NCBI RefSeq assembly: GCF_049676595.1
Contig: NZ_CP187259.1
Location: forward strand, 2,170,001 to 2,234,000
Reading direction: 5' to 3'
DNA from: Methanocella_A sp049676595
GTDB lineage: Archaea > Halobacteriota > Methanocellia > Methanocellales > Methanocellaceae
DNA: 64,000 bases
Shown piece after piece: positions 1 through 8,330 of this stretch. The translations under genes and the position numbers were made by a program. Each line of letters opens with the position of its first letter. The stretch's first letter is position 1. A model generated the notes under the pieces. That model was given only the letters and a program-made list of their open reading frames with translations, made no database searches and was not told the DNA's origin.

Positions 1-142
1 AAGGCTCGACCATGCCACCGGGTATCGTCCACAGCCCGGCATTATTCCGGCATGCATCAGATCGCAGGAGCATTAACACTCGTCTATCCCTGATAATTAG
101 AGCTCCAACGCCAAGACCTACATAGTCTTTACCCGGAATCAT
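1..142 (-). CDS. Nudix hydrolase, N-terminal part (runs off the window)
   Basis: Reading the minus strand from an ATG at 142 gives 47 codons without a stop, continuing past base 1. The translation begins MIPGKDYVGLGVGALI and reaches GLWTIPGGMVEP. That is the N-terminal beta strand and the entry to a Nudix box (the GG of GX5EX7REUXEEXGU). The family hydrolyses nucleoside diphosphates linked to another moiety; which substrate is cleaved cannot be told from this end. The rest of the Nudix box (the REUXEE part) lies outside the window, so catalytic competence cannot be checked. It lies upstream of, and divergent in content from, the neighbouring unknown gene on the same strand. Confidence 0.75.
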   Translation of the reverse strand, partial: MIPGKDYVGLGVGALIIRDRRVLMLLRSDACRNNAGLWTIPGGMVEP

Positions 143-187
143 CAGTCGTCATCACGGCCCTAACGCATAAAAGAGTTACGCAGCTAT

Positions 188-697
188 CTAGCCGTAGACT
201 GCCTCGTAGGACTGGTAGAGCACAAAGACGACGGTCGGTAGTTCTGCCTGCTCGATCCGGCCGTTATGGATCAGCCTGGCCCGGACTCCGTTTTCGTACA
301 GCGGCAAAAAGTTGCGGGACATGACCAGATCTAAATACTCGTCCCAGATCTCGATGACGTCCTCTTTGCCTTTGCAGAGGCGCCTGAACTCGAGGAAGGT
401 CGTCACCAGCATGAAGTTCAGCTTCTCGTGAAGCTCCTGCTGCTCATCCTGCCCGATCACGTGGGTGACATCCTCCGACAGGACCGTGACACAGCCATAG
501 CATTCCCCGTGGACATCGTATACCTTACCCACAGTATAGCAGGCGGTATCATTGTTTTTCTGGGCACCGAAGACTGCACAGGCTTCTTTGATCAGGTCTA
601 AGTCGTTGATCAGGCCGGTGATATCTTCCCGGGCTTTCTCGTCGGCGATATGCCCGTCCTTGGCCTCGCAAAAATACGCCTCAAGCGGATGTGTCAC
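188..697 (-). CDS. Conserved-looking hypothetical protein, 169 aa
   Basis: I do not recognise this protein. An upstream ATG at 760 is in frame, but I prefer the GTG at 697 because a strong ribosome binding site (GGAGGT, about 701-707) sits just before it. The chosen product starts VTHPLEAYFCEAKDG. It is acidic and soluble, with several cysteines and a mixed alpha/beta look and no membrane segment or signal peptide. It resembles a small sensor-type domain in composition only, so no function is assigned. It is divergent from the VTT-domain gene at 784, and the short gap between them must hold both promoters. Confidence 0.6.
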   Translation of the reverse strand: MTHPLEAYFCEAKDGHIADEKAREDITGLINDLDLIKEACAVFGAQKNNDTACYTVGKVYDVHGECYGCVTVLSEDVTHVIGQDEQQELHEKLNFMLVTTFLEFRRLCKGKEDVIEIWDEYLDLVMSRNFLPLYENGVRARLIHNGRIEQAELPTVVFVLYQSYEAVYG

Positions 698-783
698 TTG
701 AACCTCCAAGCATAATACGCTCCCTAACCTAAATAGTTTCCACTTACCGGAGAAAAACAAACGTTATAAGCCATCGGAGCAAT

Positions 784-1464
784 ATGAAAATCGTGGATGT
801 ACGGCATCTCCTCAACGTGAAAGTAGCCGCAGTTGCACTGTGGGCTATTTTTATCATCGCGGTCATTGCTATCATCGGTCCCGGAAATCTGGCGGCCGGC
901 TATGAAAAATTAAGCCCGGACGGGATTAAAGTATTCGTACTTTCGTTCGGCGCCCTGGCCATTCTCGCATTCCTTGCCATCAGCCTGATCCGCCCGTTCT
1001 TTTTCCTGCCCCTGACGCCGTTCACTATAGCCAGCGGGTTCCTCTTCGGTATCGGCTGGGGCCTGACCTGGGCGATGATCGGCTCCACGCTCAGCGCTTT
1101 GCTCGTCTTCGGCATTTCGAGGTACCTGTTCCAGGACTACGTAAAGAGGAAAATACTGATCAAGTACCCTGCCATAGATAGCCGGATACAGGAGAACGGG
1201 TGGCGATACGTACTATTCCTGCGGCTCATACCGGTCATACCCTACGACGTGGCCGGCTACCTCGCCGGGGCCTCAAGAGTGCGACTCAGGGACTACCTTA
1301 TTGGCACTATCGGAGGCGAACTTCCCGGGGCCATTATACTGGTGATCTTCGGGTCCTCTCTGGCAGAGCCGGGCTCGCTCATCTTTTACCTCAGCCTCAT
1401 CCTGGCCTTAAGTTTAATTGTGCTGCCAGAATTAGCCAGGCGCCTGTTACGCAAGAGTGCCTGA
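784..1464 (+). CDS. TVP38/TMEM64 (VTT/DedA-like) integral membrane protein
   Basis: A 226-aa polytopic membrane protein. It has an N-terminal helix (about residues 13-33), a second near 50-70, then the VTT signature: FFFLPLTPFTIASGF, the glycine-rich GFLFGIGWGL, and the conserved FLRLIPVIPYDVAGYLAG near residue 145. Further helices and a basic tail (RRLLRKSA) follow. The family sits in the cytoplasmic membrane and is linked to lipid or undecaprenyl-phosphate handling in related DedA proteins; the archaeal substrate is unknown. The length is normal for the family. The downstream cysS has its own likely start after the stop codon and may be co-transcribed. Confidence 0.85.
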   Translation: MKIVDVRHLLNVKVAAVALWAIFIIAVIAIIGPGNLAAGYEKLSPDGIKVFVLSFGALAILAFLAISLIRPFFFLPLTPFTIASGFLFGIGWGLTWAMIGSTLSALLVFGISRYLFQDYVKRKILIKYPAIDSRIQENGWRYVLFLRLIPVIPYDVAGYLAGASRVRLRDYLIGTIGGELPGAIILVIFGSSLAEPGSLIFYLSLILALSLIVLPELARRLLRKSA

Positions 1465-1537
1465 TCACTTTGCCGGCTCCAAAGTGTTTAATACATTTAA
1501 AATCAATTTTCTAAGAACACTCTCATCAATAGTAGAG

Positions 1538-2962
1538 GTGAGCTTAACGTCCCTCAGGTTTTACAATACGCTATCCCAGACAGTCGAGGAGTTCCAGCCG
1601 CTCGAAAACAAAAAGGTGCAGATGTATGTCTGCGGCCCGACAGTCTACGACTACTGCCACATGGGACATGCAAGATCATACATTGTCTTCGATGTCATCC
1701 GCAGGCACCTGATCTACCGGGGATACACGGTAAACTACGTCCAGAACTTCACCGACGTGGATGACAAGATCCTGAAGAGGGCTAAAGAGCTCGATGTTAA
1801 TCCCCTGGAGCTATCGAGAAAATTCGTCACAGCGTACTTTGAGGATATGGACCGCCTCAACGTCATGCGGGCCGATCACTATCCGAGAGTCACCGAATTT
1901 ATGGAGCCGATCATCGGGATAATTAAAGCCCTGGTGGATAAGGGCTACGCATACGAGTCAGCTGGCAGCGTTTACTTCAGCATCGACCGGATGGTGAGCG
2001 AAGTAGGCGTCCTGTCCCACCAGACCTACGATTCGCTGAAGGTCGGCGCCCGCATAGAGGTAGACGAGCGGAAGCGCAACCCGATGGACTTCGTGCTCTG
2101 GAAGGCGGCGAAGCCTGGCGAAAGTCTGTCGTGGGACAGCCCCTGGGGTAAAGGACGTCCCGGCTGGCACATCGAGTGCTCAGCCATGTCTGTTAAGTTA
2201 CTGGGCGAGCAGATAGACATCCACGGCGGAGGCATGGACCTCATCTTCCCCCACCACGAATCCGAAGTCCTGCAGTCCGAAGCCTATACGGGAAAAGTCC
2301 CCTTCGCTAAGTACTGGATTCACAACGGCTTTTTACTCGTGGACAAGGAAAAGATGTCCAAATCTCTGGGCAACTTTTTCCTCATCCGGGACATCCTGCA
2401 AAAGTTCTCCCCGGAGACAGTCAGGTTCTTCATCCTGAACACCAACTACCAGGGCCCGCTGGACTTCAGCGACGCCGGCCTGGACGAAGCCAGAAAGAGC
2501 CTCGCCCGCATCCAGAACACGGTTGCGGAGATCAAAGCCCGGGAGGGTAAGCCCGGCTCTGAAAGTAGCGGCCAGGATATCGCCATCCTCATAGCGAAAA
2601 GCAAGGCACAGTTCGACGAGCACATGGACAACAATTTCAGCACCAGAGAAGCCATCGCTGAAATCTTCGAGTTCACCAGGACCGTCAACCGGCTCCTCAT
2701 GGGCAGCCTGTCCGGCGACGAGGCAAAGCAGATATCAGGCCTCTACGACCACTTCTCAAACATCCTCGGCATCCGCTGGGAAGTATCTGAGAAGAAGGAA
2801 GACGTGCTCGCCGACGAGCTGATGAAGCTCATCATCGATATCCGCGCGGCCGTCCGCAAGAAGAAAGACTTCGAAACCTCCGACCTGATAAGGAGCCGGC
2901 TCAAAGACATGGGCATCACCCTCGAAGACACAAAAGAAGGCGTCAAAGTCAAGCGCCAGTAA
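1538..2962 (+). CDS. cysS: Cysteinyl-tRNA synthetase
   Basis: Class I aminoacyl-tRNA synthetase that charges tRNA-Cys. The sequence shows FYNTLSQTVEEF at the N-terminus, YVCGPTVYD with a zinc-ligand cysteine, the HIGH-type motif HMGHARSY, the WHIECSAM zinc region, GGGMDLIFPHHE, and the KMSKS loop (EKMSKSLGN). I place the start at the GTG at 1538, giving 474 aa. An ATG at 1457 would add a tail overlapping the preceding gene and not typical of CysRS. An AGAGG sequence lies at the GTG. The length is normal for the family. Many methanogens make Cys-tRNA indirectly (SepRS/SepCysS), so a direct CysRS is informative but not rare. Confidence 0.95.
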   Translation: MSLTSLRFYNTLSQTVEEFQPLENKKVQMYVCGPTVYDYCHMGHARSYIVFDVIRRHLIYRGYTVNYVQNFTDVDDKILKRAKELDVNPLELSRKFVTAYFEDMDRLNVMRADHYPRVTEFMEPIIGIIKALVDKGYAYESAGSVYFSIDRMVSEVGVLSHQTYDSLKVGARIEVDERKRNPMDFVLWKAAKPGESLSWDSPWGKGRPGWHIECSAMSVKLLGEQIDIHGGGMDLIFPHHESEVLQSEAYTGKVPFAKYWIHNGFLLVDKEKMSKSLGNFFLIRDILQKFSPETVRFFILNTNYQGPLDFSDAGLDEARKSLARIQNTVAEIKAREGKPGSESSGQDIAILIAKSKAQFDEHMDNNFSTREAIAEIFEFTRTVNRLLMGSLSGDEAKQISGLYDHFSNILGIRWEVSEKKEDVLADELMKLIIDIRAAVRKKKDFETSDLIRSRLKDMGITLEDTKEGVKVKRQ

Positions 2963-2975
2963 AAGCCAAACACCG

Positions 2976-3562
2976 TTTGAACCACGGCGGCACGGCGACA
3001 CCAAGACAATTGCGATTACAACGACCGGGTGGTAATTTGGACCACGACGGCATGGCGACACAAAGACAGGCGAGATACGACAAGCCGGATAGTTATTTGA
3101 ACCACGGCGGCACGGCGGTGCTGTGTTGCATAATTCATTTTCTCTTCTTTGGGCCGAGCTATTGCAGGTGGAGTGACTCAGCAAGACGATCGCTGCGCTG
3201 TGCCAGGATCACAGATTACGCAGAATCTGATGATTCTGACAGATGCCACAGATTGCACAGATTCTAATCGATGAGAAATGGATTTGCCGTCTACCGATTT
3301 TATTCTAAGGTCATCTGTGAAATCAGTGCAATCCGTTTCAATCTGTGATCCTGGCACAGCGCAGCGATCGTCATCGCATCGCCTCGAGAACGCCTGCGAC
3401 TGCAGGCGTTCAAAAGGCGAACATGAAGATAAGAATAATGCAACACAGCATCGTTGTGCCGCCGTGGTTAGTAAACGTTGTGCCGTAGTGCCGTTGTGGT
3501 TATTATATTTGATTTTATTATCGTTTCTCAAATTGTCTCCGCGCGGCCGTGCCGACGTGGTG
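2976..3562. repeat. Family A palindromic element, copy A1, with a family B element inside it
   Basis: This gene-free stretch begins with three head-to-tail copies of a word ending in CACGGCGGCACGGCGACA (around 2980, 3040 and 3098). It ends with inverted copies (GTGCCGCCGTGG near 3460, then 3490 and 3550). Inside these, GCAACACAGCA near 3430 is the inverse of TGCTGTGTTGC near 3119, so the arms continue inward. The centre is occupied by a family B element. The whole looks like a nested palindrome. No open frame here is credible as a gene: those present translate the word repeats in both directions. Confidence 0.85.
3172..3390. repeat. Family B palindromic element, copy B1
   Basis: The left end is CAAGACGATCGCTGCGCTGTG, followed by CACAGATT words about every 9 bp (from about 3210 to 3265). 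A short spacer follows, then inverted ATCTGTGAA, ATCAGTGCA and ATCTGTGATC words, then the mirrored end GGCACAGCGCAGCGATCG. The terminal blocks are exact inverses over about 18 bp. The element sits inside the family A element, so it was probably inserted there later. There is no coding potential. Confidence 0.85.
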
Positions 3563-3625
3563 AGAAAGGAGGCTTTTTAAAAAGTTTCGATGCCTTTTAA
3601 TACTTTTTAAGGGTACATTTGTTAG

Positions 3626-4810
3626 ATGGTCGCCCGTAAGAAGCTGACCCGGCTGGCAAGGATTGGGATTTCTCACAGTGACAAAGCGAAGTCGCTGGCC
3701 GCGGCAGGGATGTATAGCGAAGCTCTGTCGGAACTCCGCGTAGCCCTTTTTTCGCTGCGGAGCGAGAACACGGACGGCCGGCTTAACGAGGAGATCGCCG
3801 GGGTGCTGCACAGCATCGGGACGCTGAACCTGCTGTTACATAAGTACCAGGATGCGCAGGTGGCTTTTGGGGATGTGGTGGCGATCAGGCGGCCTATGAC
3901 GAATAGCCCGGAGATAGCCGGTTCGCTGATAGGGTTGGCTGAAGCGTACCGGGGCCTGTGCGAATTCGATCAGTCAGAGGAAGCGCTGCACGAAGCGCTG
4001 CACATCTCTCTTTCCCGGAGGAACGATGCACTGGCTTCACGGATAATATCGATGCTGGAGATGCTGGAGCGGACTAAAGATAACCTGCCTGCAGGAGAAG
4101 CTGAAGAATCCGGGGATTATTATACTCCGCAGGTATACACAAGTGTCCATGCTATGCTCAGGAATATTGAGCTGAACGTGGCTCCTGACAGAGTAACTCT
4201 CGGGCTGGTGATCGGCTTCCCGGGCGTTGATGCAGGTTTGTTGTCCAGAAGCCCGGAAGCCGCGCCTGGCATTGGCATCTTTTTCCCCGATAAGCAGGGA
4301 ATAGTTCGATCGCTCACTGTAGTAGATGAGGAGGAAGAGGAAGTAGGCTCCGAAATAGTGCCGTTTGAAGGGAACTTCTTCGCTCCCGGCTCCTATCATA
4401 AAAACGGGCCTATGCCGATTCCCGCCTGTAAAAAATTTACCTTTACCACTGGTAAGGGATCTCTTCTAAAATGGGGTATATCATCAAACGGCTGGTACAG
4501 GGCAGACCTGGAAATTGATTTTCCGGTAATAGAGGACGGTTTCAGGTTAATGCTCGCGTTACCGCAATACCTGCGCCTCAACAAGGTCACAGTTGATGTC
4601 AAAAAGCCCCTCGAGTACGGGGTGCTATCCATCGACGAAGGCACTTTCCACGTAACCCGCAGTCCTGATCGGGTCAAGTCAGGTAACCACCTGCCTTACG
4701 CGTTCAAGCGACGGCTGTTCAACGGCAGCGCCTTCGGACTTATCGACCTGCAGTCTGACGCTTTGCTTAAGTATGGAATCGTTTCTTTCGAGCTATCCCG
4801 GCATGGATAG
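3626..4810 (+). CDS. TPR-repeat protein with an uncharacterised C-terminal domain
   Basis: A 394-aa soluble protein. Residues about 15-150 form helical tetratricopeptide-type repeats: AKSLAAAGMYSEALSELRVA, LLHKYQDAQVAFGDVVAI and YRGLCEFDQSEEALHEALHI each have the small-residue/aromatic spacing of a TPR hairpin. After a linker, residues about 170-394 form a beta-rich domain I do not recognise, with YKNGP/GSLLKWGIS-like turns and an acidic patch (DEEEEE). The TPR part should bind a protein partner; nothing shows which. It stands alone between two repeat elements, with no operon partners. Upstream is a possible TATA-like AT stretch (about 3575-3615). Confidence 0.75.
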   Translation: MVARKKLTRLARIGISHSDKAKSLAAAGMYSEALSELRVALFSLRSENTDGRLNEEIAGVLHSIGTLNLLLHKYQDAQVAFGDVVAIRRPMTNSPEIAGSLIGLAEAYRGLCEFDQSEEALHEALHISLSRRNDALASRIISMLEMLERTKDNLPAGEAEESGDYYTPQVYTSVHAMLRNIELNVAPDRVTLGLVIGFPGVDAGLLSRSPEAAPGIGIFFPDKQGIVRSLTVVDEEEEEVGSEIVPFEGNFFAPGSYHKNGPMPIPACKKFTFTTGKGSLLKWGISSNGWYRADLEIDFPVIEDGFRLMLALPQYLRLNKVTVDVKKPLEYGVLSIDEGTFHVTRSPDRVKSGNHLPYAFKRRLFNGSAFGLIDLQSDALLKYGIVSFELSRHG

Positions 4811-4819
4811 CCAGGTTGT

Positions 4820-5097
4820 TGAGAGACAGCAATACGAACGCTGCGCTGTGCTGGCGTCACAGATTCCACAGATTCGTACAGAATCCACAGATTTCGACAG
4901 ATTGCACAGATGATGATCGATTCCACAGATAAAAAAATAAGTTACAGACTACGCTTCTCGTGCCTGCTCGATCGCTGATGAATGAATCTGTGGCACACCC
5001 TTCATCTGTGATATCGAGCCAAAATCTGTGGATTCTGTCGTAATCTGTGAAATCTGTGACGCCAGCACAGCGCAGCGTTACTCCACGTTCACACGAG
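4820..5097. repeat. Family B palindromic element, copy B2
   Basis: It begins GACAGCAATACGAACGCTG, then carries CACAGATT words (about 4858-4930). A central spacer is followed by inverted words AATCTGTGG, ATCTGTGAT and AATCTGTGAA, and it ends GCCAGCACAGCGCAGCGTTA. This is the same end structure as B1, B3 and B4 but with a longer, more diverged centre (about 4930-4985). It fills the gap between the TPR gene and the next small gene. The remaining bases up to 5259 show no other recognisable feature. Confidence 0.85.
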
Positions 5098-5259
5098 AAT
5101 TAGCAAGGACTATACTCCCTACGATTTGATCAGATTCATATCTAAAGCTTTCAAGAATGACTATAATCTTTCAGCATCTTGCAGGAACCCGCCCGCCATA
5201 TTCACGCCTATCGTTGATAATCTCGGAGATCAAAGACAGTAATTGACGCAGGCATTGAT

Positions 5260-5598
5260 ATGGCAGAACAGCAAAAAAGAAGGAAGCAGCCGCCAGGACG
5301 GGCACCTGATGAAGGCAGCGATCCATATGTAGCGCCCAGAGATGAGGAGGGAGCCTCTGAAGAAGTAGTCAAATCGGGCAAACTCTATTACGCCCACCAT
5401 AATGTGCCCAGATGGCCAGCGGCGGATGCCAACAGGCAATTTATCGCCACGCCTGATGAGATGGTCGAAATCCAGCATGGCATAGTAACCTGGGTAGACG
5501 CGGCGAATTCTGACAAGAATGAAAACGAGCAGCTGGACAGGGAACACCGGCACGGGCACAGGAGTAGAGACTCAAGGCCGCCCAACTATGAGCTTTAA
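5260..5598 (+). CDS. Small hydrophilic hypothetical protein, 112 aa
   Basis: Not recognised. The product is very polar and probably largely disordered. It has a basic start (MAEQQKRRKQPPGRAPDEG), an acidic middle, a more ordered stretch around YYAHHNVPRWPAADANRQF, and a His/Arg-rich end (REHRHGHRSRDSRPPNYEL). There is no signal peptide or membrane segment. The ribosome binding site is weak. It is followed 30 bp later by another short charged gene, and the two may be transcribed together. The absence of stops in this frame could be chance, so confidence is moderate. Confidence 0.4.
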   Translation: MAEQQKRRKQPPGRAPDEGSDPYVAPRDEEGASEEVVKSGKLYYAHHNVPRWPAADANRQFIATPDEMVEIQHGIVTWVDAANSDKNENEQLDREHRHGHRSRDSRPPNYEL

Positions 5599-5628
5599 CC
5601 AGCAGAAAGGCCGGTCGACAATTTTTGC

Positions 5629-5811
5629 ATGGCTGATCAAGATGGAATGGTGATACTGATGAAGCACGAACCGGAACGCGGACATGTAGAGCCGCAAAAG
5701 CGGCGTGAAGAAGAGGAGATGCGTAAGAGGAAAAAAATTAAAGGTAATGTTGAACCTGTGGAAGAGATGGTCCATGGGCAGACTGGAAAAGAAACTTTTG
5801 AATTCAAGTAA
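5629..5811 (+). CDS. Very small charged hypothetical protein, 60 aa
   Basis: Not recognised. A 60-aa highly charged peptide (MADQDGMVILMKHEPERGH, then a run of Arg, Lys and Glu around residues 23-38). Its opening MADQ resembles the MAEQ opening of the previous gene, and both are Lys/Arg/Glu-rich. This is too little to claim paralogy. An internal ATG after AAGATGGA could be the true start. It lies tail to tail with the surface-protein gene at 5868. Confidence 0.35.
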   Translation: MADQDGMVILMKHEPERGHVEPQKRREEEEMRKRKKIKGNVEPVEEMVHGQTGKETFEFK

Positions 5812-5867
5812 AACTCAAGCTGGCAAAAGAAAAGTGGTAGCAGTAAATAATTACTGCAACTTCGCCA

Positions 5868-6455
5868 TTATTTTTTCATCGTAAGGAAGTAGAACTCTGC
5901 AACGATGCCGAGTACCGCAAATGTCAATATGAGCAGCCATACGAACGGGCTTTCTGACTGTTGAGGGGCCACGGTGCTTCCTGAAATTGTCAACAAGGTT
6001 TCAGGGGTTATAGACGAATTAGCCCCGGTTTGTCCGACGCTCGCATTAGCTGCCGGGACATCCAGGCCTTTGCCTGGGCCCAGAGAGATGTGAATTCTAT
6101 AGAAGGAAATAGTGTTGTTCGCTTCGATGTTCCCCGCATAATCCACGGACCTGTAGCTGACATTGCTGGAGCTGCTCAGTGTAACAGGCCTCGAATAACT
6201 TATCCAGGTTCCATTGTTTATACTATACTCAGTATAGTTCACTCCCGATGTACTATCAATTGCAGATAGTGTGAGGATCACATCTGACGTATACACACCC
6301 TGCGCGTAAGAGCCTGATAAGGTGGCGTTTGTCACTGGAGCAAGGGTATCGGTCAAGCCAGACACTCCTGGCGATTGAGTTACAGCATACGGAGAAAATG
6401 CGACGAGAGCGGCAAGTACTGCCAGAGAGACTATGTTAATCCAAAACCTGGTCAT
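5868..6455 (-). CDS. Membrane-anchored surface protein with an OmpL47/Ig-like domain
   Basis: A 195-aa exported protein. Residues 1-27 form a signal sequence (hydrophobic NIVSLAVLAALVAF). Residues about 38-125 match the OmpL47-type repeat seen in surface proteins: DTLAPVTNATLSG, an aspartate-serine turn IDSTSGVNYTEYSINNG, and the closing VDYAGNIEANNTISFY. A low-complexity Ser/Thr/Ala linker with many N-glycosylation sequons (NXS/T) follows. A C-terminal transmembrane helix (about 168-190) ends in KK. The protein is probably anchored with the beta domain outside. Its ligand is unknown. Confidence 0.75.
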   Translation of the reverse strand: MTRFWINIVSLAVLAALVAFSPYAVTQSPGVSGLTDTLAPVTNATLSGSYAQGVYTSDVILTLSAIDSTSGVNYTEYSINNGTWISYSRPVTLSSSSNVSYRSVDYAGNIEANNTISFYRIHISLGPGKGLDVPAANASVGQTGANSSITPETLLTISGSTVAPQQSESPFVWLLILTFAVLGIVAEFYFLTMKK

Positions 6456-6697
6456 TTTAACATCCCGAGTTATTGTTTAAGGCTGGCTACTGCTGATTAA
6501 AACGCTCAAAGTAGCCTAATTAGGCGATAATATAGTATACGATGTATGGACTATAAATATTTGGTTATTATGAAAATAAAGTTTTAATTTTGTAATTATA
6601 TGGTGTGCGAAGGTACTTTTAGTAAAACTTCCTGCCCGCACAAGGTTTAAGTAATTATACGGCACTAGCTGTCTTTATAATAATCGAGGGTGTTCTG

Positions 6698-7504
6698 GTG
6701 AAGATATCCGCTTTTACTGTCGACGACGTGCCGATGATTCAGAAAGGCGATGACCTGGCTAAGATCGTGGCCGACAGAGTAACGCTTGAGAATGAAGATA
6801 TCGTCGTATTTGCCTCGACAATCGTTTCCAAGGCAGAGGGCAGAAGGTTTTTACTCGAGGATATCGAGCCTACGGCGGAGGCCAGGGAACTGGCTGTTCT
6901 CAACAAAGAAGACCCAAAATTCATCCAGTACGTGCTGGACACCAGCACCAGGGTTCTGATTAAGCATCCTCTTCTCGTGCAGACCGTCTTTGGCAACGTT
7001 TGTATCAATGCGGGCATAGACCGCTCCAATACGGAGTCCGGGTACATCTTACTCCTGCCGCTGGATTCTGACCGAAGCGCCAGGGAGATCAGGGATAGGC
7101 TGAAAGAGCTCACAGGCAAAACTGTAGCCGTTATCATCACAGATACCAACGGCCGATCATTCAGGGAAGGCCAGATCGGCGTGGCTGTCGGCTGTGCCGG
7201 CATCGCCGCACTGCACGACCGCAGGGGAGACGTGGACCTGTTCGGCCACGAGCTCAAGATCACCATTCAGGCGATTACCGACGAAGTGGCCGCTTGTGCT
7301 AACATGATCATGGGCGAGGCCGACGAAGGCACCCCAATTGCGATTATCCGGGGCTATAAGTACATCAAAGATGACAGAGGCATCAAAGTATCCTACCGTT
7401 CCGACGATACAGACTTGGTAAGGCAGGCGCTGGCCGAGAAGATCGAAAAGGAAGCCTCGAAGACGGCCACGGAAAAAGCGAAGAAGATCAGGTCTGAAGG
7501 CTGA
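6698..7504 (+). CDS. cofE: Coenzyme F420-0:L-glutamate ligase
   Basis: Adds gamma-linked glutamates to F420-0 using GTP, the last step of F420 biosynthesis in methanogens. The 268-aa sequence carries the family pattern: KGDDLAKIVADRV, EDIVVFASTIVSKAEGR, CINAGIDRSNTESGY, VIITDTNGRSFREGQIGVAVG and ADEGTPIAIIRGYKY. The start is a GTG, with GAGGGTG a few bases upstream and a TATA-like TTTATAAT near 6674. A Lys/Glu-rich C-terminal tail of about 30 residues extends past the core. Its 3' end overlaps the end of the convergent gene at 7488 by 17 bp. Confidence 0.95.
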   Translation: MKISAFTVDDVPMIQKGDDLAKIVADRVTLENEDIVVFASTIVSKAEGRRFLLEDIEPTAEARELAVLNKEDPKFIQYVLDTSTRVLIKHPLLVQTVFGNVCINAGIDRSNTESGYILLLPLDSDRSAREIRDRLKELTGKTVAVIITDTNGRSFREGQIGVAVGCAGIAALHDRRGDVDLFGHELKITIQAITDEVAACANMIMGEADEGTPIAIIRGYKYIKDDRGIKVSYRSDDTDLVRQALAEKIEKEASKTATEKAKKIRSEG

Positions 7505-8330
7505 AGAAGTCGTCCAGGCAGTTGCGCGGGATTCCGTGCTCGATCTTACTTCTCTCAATTTTTATTTCAGGGCTTAAGCTGGCACATTTGGCAGGTATCT
7601 TAGCAGATGCATACTCGCGGTTACGCCGGCTCTCGATAGCCTGAGAATCATAGAAGGCTTCCCATACGGCAATATCCGCATCAGGCACATCTCCGAGAAT
7701 GCGTGTGGCTTCTTCAGGTGATATTTCCTTATACTGGCCGTCGTAGCCGAGATAGTGGGCGTTGACCAGGTAATAATCACGATGGCACTTGACCACAGAT
7801 GCCCGATCGGTGACCCGTTTTCCCAGCCATTCGAGGTAGAGATCGACTACGTAGTGCTCGGGGGCGATCTCGACGTACATCAGGTTGCCGGCTGGCCGGG
7901 GCCGGGTCATGGCCCGCAGCCGCTCTATTTCCCGCATCACGTCCATCTGGAGGCCGAAAAACTTTTTCGAGAGCTCGTCCTTATGCCCGAGAGCCTGTCC
8001 GATATCCGGGTAGTACCCGGCCAGCATCCGCACCAGCTCGTTCGGCACGCATTTCTTGTGCTTGAGCGAGTAGGTGATGTAGGTGTGCAGCGAAGGCTGG
8101 CACCGGCCGCCTGCGCGGGGAAGTCGTTCCCTGAGTTTGAGCTTCACAGATACCGGTACCTGCGGGACCATGACCTCTACTTTTTCAAGGATTTCCCCAT
8201 GGTACTGGGCCAGCTTCTGATCGAGGTCTCTCTGATTTTTGCCGCAGACAAATGTTGCGTTCGGCTCCCGGTTCATGGCGATGGCCGCCCGCAATACGTC
8301 CCATACGTTCTTTTTGTAGCCGATGATCAT
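7488..8330 (-). CDS. DNA-metabolism partner of the adjacent radical SAM protein (DUF4130/TIGR03915-like)
   Basis: A 280-aa soluble protein whose ATG overlaps the stop of the radical SAM gene (ATGA, 8327-8330), so the two are translationally coupled. In bacteria the analogous radical SAM family (TIGR03916) is paired with a DUF4130/TIGR03915 protein proposed to act in DNA metabolism or repair. This protein shares the layout (conserved PEHYVVDLYLEWLGKR near residue 170, then a His/Tyr-rich segment YYLVNAHYLGYDG). Family assignment is by context and overall look, not a proved match. It has no signal peptide or membrane helix. Its 3' end overlaps cofE tail to tail. Confidence 0.6.
   Translation of the reverse strand: MIIGYKKNVWDVLRAAIAMNREPNATFVCGKNQRDLDQKLAQYHGEILEKVEVMVPQVPVSVKLKLRERLPRAGGRCQPSLHTYITYSLKHKKCVPNELVRMLAGYYPDIGQALGHKDELSKKFFGLQMDVMREIERLRAMTRPRPAGNLMYVEIAPEHYVVDLYLEWLGKRVTDRASVVKCHRDYYLVNAHYLGYDGQYKEISPEEATRILGDVPDADIAVWEAFYDSQAIESRRNREYASAKIPAKCASLSPEIKIERSKIEHGIPRNCLDDFFSLQT

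Noticed and set aside
2756..3184. Minus-strand reading frame ending in CRRGSN-type repeats
   Set aside because: It reads the family A words in one frame and overlaps the end of cysS; such frames are a product of the repeats.
2976..3562. CRISPR array from the repeated words
   Set aside because: Word spacing is 8-9 bp and copies are inverted and imperfect, with no equal-length unique spacers; no cas genes in the window.
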